Below are positions 1 to 5,036 of a stretch of DNA of 6,018 nt, one piece after another (position 1 is the first letter of the stretch; each line of letters opens with the position of its first letter). The notes beneath the pieces are model-generated. The model had not been told where the DNA came from. It was given only the letters and a program-made list of their open reading frames with translations, and did no database searches. Source of the DNA: DATELY01 sp035276085 (GTDB lineage Bacteria; Pseudomonadota; Gammaproteobacteria; Steroidobacterales; Steroidobacteraceae); NCBI GenBank assembly GCA_035276085.1, contig DATELY010000269.1, forward strand, positions 1 through 6,018. Direction: 5' to 3'. The position numbers and the translations under genes are program-made.

Positions 1-103
1 GCGGAGCGGGGGAGGGTTGGGGTGGGGGCAAGAGCGCAGCGGCGCTACAACCTCGCCACTCCCTCAACTTCATTCGTGCAGGGTGGGCGCGGGTAGCATC
101 AAC
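1..103. other. Gene-free left edge beyond the fumarase stop, with a G-run motif
   Basis: I see no coding region here. Positions 8-28 of the plus strand hold four runs of three or more G (5, 3, 4 and 5 long) separated by loops of 1, 2 and 1 bases, which fits the canonical G-quadruplex pattern. A tiny inverted repeat (AGCGC at 33-37, GCGCT at 42-46) lies beside it and, read in the fumarase direction, is followed by CTCTT; it is too short to call a terminator. The rest shows nothing recognisable. Confidence 0.5.
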
Positions 104-1630
104 TCAAGCTTCCACCTTCACCGGAATCTTCCCAATCTTCCGCTGCCATTCCGCCGGTCCGCTCTCATGCACCGATGAGCCCTTGGAGTCGACGGCGACC
201 GTGACCGGCATGTCTTTTACTTCGAACTCGTAGACCGCTTCCATGCCCAGATCGGCGAAGGCCACGACGCGGCTGGAGCGAATGGCCTTCGATACGAGAT
301 AAGCCGCGCCGCCGACCGCCATCAGGTAGGCAGCACGATGCTGCTTGATGACCTCCACCGCTTCCGGTCCGCGCTCGGCCTTGCCTACCATCGCAATCAA
401 GCCCGTCTTGCCGAGCATGAGCTCGGTGAACTTGTCCATGCGCGTTGCTGTTGTCGGGCCTGCAGGTCCAACGACTTCGCCTGCGATGGGATCGACGGGT
501 CCGACGTAGTAGATGACGCGATTGGTGAAATCGAGACCTTCCGGCAGCGGCTTGCCGGCTTCGATCAATTGACTGATGCGCTTGTGGGCGGCATCCCGGC
601 CTGTGAGCATTTTGCCGTTCAACAGCAGACGTTGGCCCGGCTTCCATGCGGCCACTTCTTCCCGCGTGAGCGCATCGAGATTCACGCGCAGCGAATCGGG
701 CGAGGCCTGGAATGTGAGCTTTGGCCACAGATCGAGATCGGGCGGCTCGAGCTTCGCAGGCCCGGAGCCGTCGAGCACGAAGTGCGCGTGGCGCGTAGCG
801 GCACAGTTGGGAATCACGGCAACGGGCAGGGATGCTGCGTGTGTCGGATAGTCTTTGATCTTGACGTCGAGCACCGTTGCGAGCCCACCCAATCCCTGCG
901 CGCCGATGCCGAGCGCATTCACCTTCTCGAACAATTCGAGTCGGAGCGCTTCGATCTTGTTCTGCGGTCCGCGCGCACGGACCTCGTGAATGTCGATGGG
1001 ATCCATCAGCACTTCTTTCGCCAGCAGCGTGGCCTTCTCCGCGGTGCCGCCGATGCCGATGCCCAGCATGCCTGGAGGACACCAGCCGGCGCCCATCTCG
1101 GGCACGGTTTCCAGAATCCAATCGACGATGGAATCCGAAGGATTCAACATCGTGAGCGCCGCTTTGTTCTCCGAGCCGCCGCCTTTCGCGGCAACGGAAA
1201 TTTCCACTTCATCGCCCGGCACCAACTCCATGTGGATGACTGCCGGCGTGTTGTCCTTGGTGTTCTTGCGCTCGAATGCCGGGTCGTTGACGATGGATGC
1301 GCGCAGCTTGTTGTCCGGATGGTTGTACGCGCGGCGCACGCCTTCGTTGATCATGTCCGTGAGCGACAGCGTCGCTTCCCACTGCACGTTCATGCCCACT
1401 TTCGCGAACACGGTCACGATGCCCGTGTCCTGGCAGATCGGCCGATGTCCCTCCGCGCACATGCGCGAGTTCACGAGGATCTGCTTGATCGCATCTTTCG
1501 CCGCCGGGCTCTGCTCCAGCTCATAGGCCTGAGCCATCGCACGGATGAAATCGGGCGAGTGGTAGTAAGAAATATATTGAAGCGCGTCGGCGACGCTCTG
1601 GATGACGTCTGCTTGCTTGATCGTGGTCAT
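104..1630 (-). CDS. Class I (iron-sulfur) fumarate hydratase
   Basis: Interconverts fumarate and (S)-malate in the TCA cycle, in the cytoplasm, using an oxygen-labile [4Fe-4S] cluster. The 508-residue protein has the length and architecture of single-chain class I fumarases: an N-terminal Fumerase domain (about residues 10-285) followed by a Fumerase C-terminal domain (about 290-495). The three cluster cysteines are present with family-like spacing: C66 in ICQDTG, C184 in GWCPPG and C276 in NCAATR. The QDTG, KGGGSEN, TRHAHF and C-terminal DSKGSSVH blocks are intact. I chose the ATG at 1630 because MTTIKQADVIQSVADALQYI is the usual N-terminus of this type; an in-frame extension upstream to 1774 would overlap ilvB and has no family resemblance. 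The bases just before the ATG are pyrimidine-rich with no Shine-Dalgarno. The gene follows ilvB on the same strand after 115 bases, so it may be partly cotranscribed. The symbol is left blank because fumA and fumB cannot be told apart from sequence. Confidence 0.95.
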   Translation of the reverse strand: MTTIKQADVIQSVADALQYISYYHSPDFIRAMAQAYELEQSPAAKDAIKQILVNSRMCAEGHRPICQDTGIVTVFAKVGMNVQWEATLSLTDMINEGVRRAYNHPDNKLRASIVNDPAFERKNTKDNTPAVIHMELVPGDEVEISVAAKGGGSENKAALTMLNPSDSIVDWILETVPEMGAGWCPPGMLGIGIGGTAEKATLLAKEVLMDPIDIHEVRARGPQNKIEALRLELFEKVNALGIGAQGLGGLATVLDVKIKDYPTHAASLPVAVIPNCAATRHAHFVLDGSGPAKLEPPDLDLWPKLTFQASPDSLRVNLDALTREEVAAWKPGQRLLLNGKMLTGRDAAHKRISQLIEAGKPLPEGLDFTNRVIYYVGPVDPIAGEVVGPAGPTTATRMDKFTELMLGKTGLIAMVGKAERGPEAVEVIKQHRAAYLMAVGGAAYLVSKAIRSSRVVAFADLGMEAVYEFEVKDMPVTVAVDSKGSSVHESGPAEWQRKIGKIPVKVEA

Positions 1631-1662
1631 GGGCTGCGGGGTGAGAGGGAACGAGGACGCGA

Positions 1663-1668
1663 AATTTA
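1663..1668 (-). promoter_or_regulatory. Weak candidate -10 box for the fumarase gene
   Basis: On the minus strand the ilvB-fumarase gap contains TGCTAAATT, an extended -10-like element (TGn followed by TAAATT, 4 of 6 matches to TATAAT). No good -35 is present; the nearest is TTCGAT, 15 bases upstream. Transcription would start near 1656, giving a 5' leader of about 26 bases. No intrinsic terminator is visible in the 115-base gap, so read-through from ilvB is an alternative source of the fumarase message. Confidence 0.25.
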
Positions 1669-1745
1669 GCACGGAAGTTTGCATCGAAGGCCAGGAAGCG
1701 GGTTCCGATTGTCGTTCTATGGATTGGTGCACCTTCGGAACACCA

Positions 1746-3380
1746 TCATTCCAACGCCTCCACGTTTGCCGCACCCGGCGCCACCATCGGCATCACGTGG
1801 GCATTCGCATCGATCGGAATGCGCAACAGAGCGGGGCCGCGCTGGGTCAGCAGCGTACTCCACTTCGACGTTTCCACATCCGAGGCTGCGATGCCAAACG
1901 CGCGTGCGATCGCGACGAAGTCGCTCGGCTGCGAATAGCGCGATGCCATGAGGTTGCCGCCGTAGAACAACTGCTGCTGCTGGTGCACGAGCCCGAGCGC
2001 GGCGTTGTCGAAGAGGATGATCTTCACGTTCGCCTGCAATTCACTCAGCGTTGCCAGCTCCTGAATGTTCATGAACAGACTGCCGTCGCCCGTGAAACAC
2101 AGGACGGTTGCTGCGGGATGCGCGAGCGCAGCACCCATTGCCGCGGGCACACCGAATCCCATCGTGCCGAGGCCACCGGACGTGAGCCAGCGATCGGCGC
2201 GGTGGAATGGATAGCTTTGCGCGACCCACATCTGGTGCTGCCCCACGTCGGTCGTTATGAAGGCGTCGGGTCCGGCAAGCGCGGCAATGTGGCGAATGAA
2301 CCGATGTGCACGTGCAGCGCCGGATTCGGGTGCGCGCCGCAACGGCAAGTTCGCGCGCAGGTGTTCGATGCGGGCGAGCCATCGACTGCGATCGCAGGGA
2401 CGGGCGCGGGTCAGCAACGCACGCAGCGCGTTCTGTGCATCGTCCACGATGCCGAGTAGCGGTTGTTTGATCTTGCCGAGCTCGTGTGGATCGATGTCGA
2501 TGTGCACGATGCGGGCATGCGGTGCGAACCGATCGACGCGGCCGGTCGCACGATCGTCGAAGCGCGCGCCGATAGCCAGCAGCAGATCGCACTCATCGAC
2601 AGCGGCGTTGGTATAGCGCGCGCCGTGCATGCCGAGCATCCCCAGGTTCAACGGATGCTCATCGGGCATGACGCCGAGTGCCATGAGCGTGCTGACGACG
2701 GGCACTTGAGCTTGCTCGCTGAGCTCACGCACGTGCATCTGAGCGCCGGACTTCGCGATGCCTCCGCCAACGTAGAGCAGTGGTTTCTCGGCTTCGTGCA
2801 ACAGGCGTGCGACGTCATCGTAGCGATCGCATCCTGCCCGCATCCCGGACTCCAATGCCGGCAGCCAATGCCGCACGCGGGCGAGCTGGATATCTTTTGG
2901 TACGTCGATCACGACAGGGCCGGGACGACCGGATTGCGCGAGCTCGAATGCTTGCGCAAAGGCGCGGGCCAGTTGCGCGGGTTCGGACACGAAGAAGCTG
3001 CCTTTGGCGATCGGTGCGGTCATCCGCACGGTCGCCACTTCCTGGAACGCATCGGTCCCGATCAGCGCTGTCGGCACTTGTCCCGTGATGCACACGAGCG
3101 GCACCGAATCGAGTTTCGCATCCGCAATCGCGGTGACGAGATTGGTTGCGCCGGGCCCTGAGCTCGCGATGCAGACGCCGAGCTTGCCGGTGCTGCGGGC
3201 GATGCCATGAGCAATGAAAGCCGCGCCCTGTTCATGTCGCGCGAGGACGTGACGTATCGACCGACTATGCGCGAGCGCGTCGTACAGCGGCAGCACGGCA
3301 CCTCCCGGCACACCTGCGACACACGTGATGCCGCAGTGCTCGAGCCAGCGCACGATCCATTCCGCACCTGTGATGTTCAC
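1746..3380 (-). CDS. ilvB: Acetohydroxyacid synthase (acetolactate synthase) large subunit, IlvB type
   Basis: Condenses two pyruvates to 2-acetolactate, or pyruvate with 2-oxobutyrate to 2-aceto-2-hydroxybutyrate: the committed step of Val/Leu/Ile synthesis, using ThDP, Mg and FAD. The 544 residues show the three usual domains: ThDP-binding N-terminal (about 3-165), central (about 190-320) and ThDP/Mg-binding C-terminal (about 375-525). Visible signatures are the catalytic glutamate E50 in RHEQGAAF, SGPGATN (74-80), GTDAFQE (108-114), the FAD-type AHAS motif GARFDDR (271-277), and GDGS (431-434) ending in N459 as the Mg site. The middle and C-terminus (HIDIDPHELGKIKQP, ITTDVGQHQMW, LGLVHQQQ, PGAAN) follow E. 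coli IlvB (AHAS I) more closely than IlvG or IlvI, including Gln468 where AHAS II has its specificity Trp. The GTG start at 3380 is supported by GAGG at 3392-3389, eight bases upstream. No ilvN/ilvM small-subunit gene follows; the next gene is fumarase. A Val/Ile-rich leader with attenuator-like hairpins lies directly upstream. Confidence 0.95.
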   Translation of the reverse strand: MNITGAEWIVRWLEHCGITCVAGVPGGAVLPLYDALAHSRSIRHVLARHEQGAAFIAHGIARSTGKLGVCIASSGPGATNLVTAIADAKLDSVPLVCITGQVPTALIGTDAFQEVATVRMTAPIAKGSFFVSEPAQLARAFAQAFELAQSGRPGPVVIDVPKDIQLARVRHWLPALESGMRAGCDRYDDVARLLHEAEKPLLYVGGGIAKSGAQMHVRELSEQAQVPVVSTLMALGVMPDEHPLNLGMLGMHGARYTNAAVDECDLLLAIGARFDDRATGRVDRFAPHARIVHIDIDPHELGKIKQPLLGIVDDAQNALRALLTRARPCDRSRWLARIEHLRANLPLRRAPESGAARAHRFIRHIAALAGPDAFITTDVGQHQMWVAQSYPFHRADRWLTSGGLGTMGFGVPAAMGAALAHPAATVLCFTGDGSLFMNIQELATLSELQANVKIILFDNAALGLVHQQQQLFYGGNLMASRYSQPSDFVAIARAFGIAASDVETSKWSTLLTQRGPALLRIPIDANAHVMPMVAPGAANVEALE

Positions 3381-3388
3381 TTCTTCTT

Positions 3389-3392
3389 CCTC
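3389..3392 (-). promoter_or_regulatory. Ribosome binding site fixing the ilvB GTG start
   Basis: The minus strand reads GAGG, then eight purine-rich bases (AAGAAGAA), then GTG at 3380. This is a good Shine-Dalgarno at normal spacing. It is the reason for accepting GTG as the start, together with the protein beginning at the usual TGAEW position of the IlvB family. Confidence 0.8.
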
Positions 3393-3402
3393 GAGTCCAG
3401 AA

Positions 3403-3442
3403 GTGAGCCGGCGCAGAAACGAGAAAACCCCCGCCGGCTCAC
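3403..3442 (-). promoter_or_regulatory. Alternative hairpin between attenuator and ilvB ribosome binding site
   Basis: On the minus strand GTGAGCCGGCG (3442-3432) is perfectly complementary over 11 bases to CGCCGGCTCAC (3413-3403), with an 18-base loop. The 5' arm covers the loop and most of the 3' arm of the attenuator terminator, so the two hairpins exclude each other. This hairpin lacks a following T tract and ends 10 bases before the ilvB GAGG, so it leaves the ribosome binding site free. Its role as a second competitor of the terminator, or a structure that forms after antitermination, is inferred. Confidence 0.5.
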
Positions 3443-3456
3443 GCCGTCGGGGGTTT
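3425..3456 (-). terminator. Attenuator terminator hairpin of the ilv leader
   Basis: In the ilvB direction, AAACCCCCGACGGC (3456-3443) pairs with GCCGGCGGGGGTTT (3438-3425) through a GTGA tetraloop: 13 base pairs with a single A/G mismatch. The tract that follows (TTTTCTCGTTTCT from 3427) is T-rich but interrupted. It lies between the leader stop codon at 3476 and the ilvB start at 3380, where an intrinsic terminator makes sense as an attenuator. No plus-strand gene ends nearby that it could serve. The interrupted T tract is the main weakness. Confidence 0.7.
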
Positions 3457-3485
3457 GTGTCTCGATGAACAATCCCTACGGCGTG
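3440..3485 (-). promoter_or_regulatory. Antiterminator pairing of the ilv leader
   Basis: The last codons and stop of the leader ORF (CACGCCGTAGGG, 3485-3474) are complementary to 3451-3440 (CCCGACGGCGTG): eight consecutive pairs, one mismatch, then three G-C pairs. The downstream segment is also the 5' arm of the terminator hairpin, so forming this pairing prevents the terminator. A ribosome waiting at the GTA run (3514-3503) would leave 17 or more bases before 3485 and so expose this segment. A ribosome reaching the stop at 3476 would cover it. This is the arrangement expected of ribosome-mediated attenuation; the function is inferred, the complementarity is directly visible. Confidence 0.6.
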
Positions 3486-3604
3486 CTGGTTACGATGACC
3501 AGTACTACTACTACTGCCATGGGGATCACGATGCCTGCACGCGACGCGCTACCGCCGGGATGGCACGGCAGCGGTGAGAAAGCGGATGTGCAAGCGCGGT
3601 TCAT
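3476..3604 (-). CDS. Putative ilv leader peptide (Val/Ile/Leu-rich attenuation peptide)
   Basis: A 42-codon ORF from ATG 3604 to TAG 3476. Its last 19 residues read GIVIPMAVVVVLVIVTSTP: 11 of 19 are Val, Ile or Leu, with four GTA valine codons in a row at 3514-3503. This resembles E. coli IvbL, the Val/Leu-rich leader peptide of ilvBN, in composition and position. The stop lies 95 bases before ilvB, with terminator and antiterminator segments in between. The start is uncertain. There is no Shine-Dalgarno before 3604, but the predicted promoter puts the transcript start on or beside this ATG, so leaderless translation would fit. A 14-residue version starting at ATG 3520 (MAVVVVLVIVTSTP) also keeps every key codon, and also lacks a clear ribosome binding site. 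The reading frame stays open far upstream, antisense to the peptidase gene; that part is not thought to be translated. The peptide is expected to act only by being translated. Confidence 0.65.
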   Translation of the reverse strand: MNRACTSAFSPLPCHPGGSASRAGIVIPMAVVVVLVIVTSTP

Positions 3605-3610
3605 GGGCGG

Positions 3611-3640
3611 ACTATAGGCAACGGCTTCGGGCATTGGCAA
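3611..3640 (-). promoter_or_regulatory. Sigma70-like promoter for the ilv leader and ilvB
   Basis: Minus strand -35 TTGCCA (3640-3635) and -10 TATAGT (3616-3611), separated by 18 bases. TTGCCA matches 4 of 6 and TATAGT 5 of 6 consensus positions. A start seven bases after the -10 falls on 3604, the A of the leader ATG. The -35 overlaps the ribosome binding site of the divergent peptidase gene. Identification is by eye. Confidence 0.5.
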
Positions 3641-3643
3641 GGG
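3639..3643 (+). promoter_or_regulatory. Ribosome binding site of the M28 peptidase gene
   Basis: AAGGG, six bases before the ATG at 3650, supports that start, and the protein then begins directly with a signal peptide. The plus-strand bases TATAGG (3613-3618) overlap the -10 of the divergent ilv promoter and could serve as a -10 for this gene, but I see no convincing -35. Confidence 0.6.
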
Positions 3644-3649
3644 CAAGTC

Positions 3650-4843
3650 ATGGCGATCCGCATAGTGAGGGTGCTTGCGCTGCTTGGACTCATCGGGCCT
3701 GCGATGGTCCACGCGGGCGACGATCCTGTGCAAACACTCGTCAGCCGTCTCGAGCTGGAGCGCTACAAAAGCACGATCAAGGGCCTTGCCCGCTTCGGTG
3801 ACCGCCGGCAGGGAACGGATCGGAATCGTCAGGCGATCGACTGGATCGAGTCGCAACTCGAGGCATACGGATGTACGAACGTCGAGCGTCTTCAGTACCG
3901 CTACGAAGTGCCGGCCGCTGCTGGGCCGCGGCCCGACCCGCCATCGCCGATCATTGCAAGCGGCGAGGTTCGGACGGGGCCGGGAGGCGCGAGACAGCGG
4001 GGAATGACCCGAGCCACGAGCGTGAACGAGGACCCGCGGGCGCAGAAGGATCCGAAACTGCGTCGGCTCAATTCGCAGCCGAGCGCACCGGGACCCCGTG
4101 AACAGGCGTACTGCACGAAGATCGGCACGACGCATCCCCAAGAGATGTACATCGTCGGCGCACACATGGATGGCATCGGTGGGGGTGAGGCCGCGAACGA
4201 TGACGGCTCGGGCACGGCACTGGTGATGGAGCTCGCACGCATCCTCAGCAGTCCGGACGTGCAGACGGAGCGCTCGATTCGCTTCGTTCTTTGGAACAAT
4301 GAAGAAACCGGCCTCGATGGGGCTCGAGCCTATGTCGAGCAGCGCGCCGCCATGCAGGGCAAAGAGGATCCCGCGGGTTCAGGCAAGTATCCCGAGCCCA
4401 AGTGGCTCGGCATGATCCAACACGACATGCTGCTGTGGGATCACGGCATGCCGCGTGCCGATGGCACCTTCAATCCCGAGCAGCGGCCCGAGGCGGACAT
4501 CAACATCGAGTTTCAATCGACATCGAAGTTCGCCGGCGAAGCGATGCAACTCGCATTCGCGTTTCGCGACGCCAACGAGAAGTACGCGACGGACTATCCC
4601 GCTGCGGTCGGTCATCACATGACCCACACCGACTCGACGCCATTCATGGACCTGGCCCCCGCGATCAGCGTGCGCGAGAACGAACGTGGCATGCAGATCG
4701 GCGCCGGATGGGATCCGCACTGGCATCAACCCACCGATGTCCATGCGAGCTTCAGCGACAAGGATTTCCGCTTGGGATTGAATGCTGCGCAGACGACGCT
4801 CGGCGCGGTGGCGCAGTTGGCTGGAGTGGCTCTCAAGAAATAA
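3650..4843 (+). CDS. Exported M28-family zinc aminopeptidase
   Basis: A 397-residue protein predicted to be exported and to remove N-terminal residues from peptides with a two-zinc centre. A Sec signal peptide (basic start MAIRIVR, hydrophobic core 8-20, likely cleavage after VHA at 22) precedes the mature part. All expected metal and catalytic residues are visible: H172 and D174 in GAHMDG, bridging D184 in ANDDGSG, catalytic E218 and zinc ligand E219 in NNEET, D259 in QHDM, and the last His, H359, in HWHQPTD. Between the N-terminal helix and the first zinc motif, residues about 89-153 are rich in Pro, Gly, Arg and charged residues and are probably a flexible insert. To my recollection this belongs to an M28 subgroup found in several environmental phyla (with PDVQTERSIRFVLWNNEETG and NEKYATDYPAAVG blocks), but I cannot confirm that here. 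It is divergent from the ilv leader. Substrate is unknown. Confidence 0.9.
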   Translation: MAIRIVRVLALLGLIGPAMVHAGDDPVQTLVSRLELERYKSTIKGLARFGDRRQGTDRNRQAIDWIESQLEAYGCTNVERLQYRYEVPAAAGPRPDPPSPIIASGEVRTGPGGARQRGMTRATSVNEDPRAQKDPKLRRLNSQPSAPGPREQAYCTKIGTTHPQEMYIVGAHMDGIGGGEAANDDGSGTALVMELARILSSPDVQTERSIRFVLWNNEETGLDGARAYVEQRAAMQGKEDPAGSGKYPEPKWLGMIQHDMLLWDHGMPRADGTFNPEQRPEADINIEFQSTSKFAGEAMQLAFAFRDANEKYATDYPAAVGHHMTHTDSTPFMDLAPAISVRENERGMQIGAGWDPHWHQPTDVHASFSDKDFRLGLNAAQTTLGAVAQLAGVALKK

Positions 4844-4901
4844 CAAGGCTCTTGCGTCGCTGCTCAACACGCGGCAGGTCGTCCTCTTTGCAACCACTCA
4901 T

Positions 4902-4922
4902 CGTGATCGGAACTGGATCACG
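4902..4922. repeat. Short inverted repeat in the peptidase-barrel gap
   Basis: CGTGATC (4902-4908) and GATCACG (4916-4922) form a perfect 7-bp inverted repeat around a 7-base spacer. No T tract follows on either strand, so it is not a standard terminator. It could be a protein-binding site or chance. The rest of 4844-5036 shows no gene. Weak promoter-like words occur (TTGCAC, TAGGAT, TCTAAC), but none forms a convincing pair. Confidence 0.3.
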
Positions 4923-5036
4923 CCACCGCATGCTCGAAGTGTGAGGAATTCGACGTTGCACCAATTGCGATGCTTCTAGGATTCGCCCCGACGATTTTCG
5001 GATCTAACTACAACACTCTGCAAAGGAAACGCATTC

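Noticed and set aside
338..1669. Long plus-strand open frame opposite the fumarase
   Set aside because: His/Arg-rich composition typical of the antisense frame of a GC-rich gene; the minus-strand fumarase has clear motifs and cluster cysteines.
1631..1774. In-frame N-terminal extension of the fumarase by 48 residues
   Set aside because: It would overlap the 3' end of ilvB, has no ribosome binding site, and its residues do not resemble fumarase; the family N-terminus starts at the ATG at 1630.
1602..2459. Plus-strand open frame opposite ilvB and the ilvB-fumarase gap
   Set aside because: Cys/Arg/His-rich with no recognisable domain; it lies over conserved AHAS C-terminal motifs on the other strand.
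3425..3456. Hairpin as a terminator for a plus-strand gene
   Set aside because: No plus-strand gene ends near it, and its position between the leader stop and ilvB fits an attenuator on the minus strand better.
3605..4165. Long open frame antisense to the peptidase, continuous with the ilv leader frame
   Set aside because: It lies opposite the well-supported M28 gene and reads like a GC-rich shadow frame; only the end after 3604 has the leader-peptide character.
4631..4649. Possible loss of a zinc ligand in the peptidase, since HTDSTPF replaces the common SDHxPF
   Set aside because: The last zinc His in M28 enzymes is the one in the later xHQxxD-type motif, here H359 in HWHQPTD, so the metal site looks complete.
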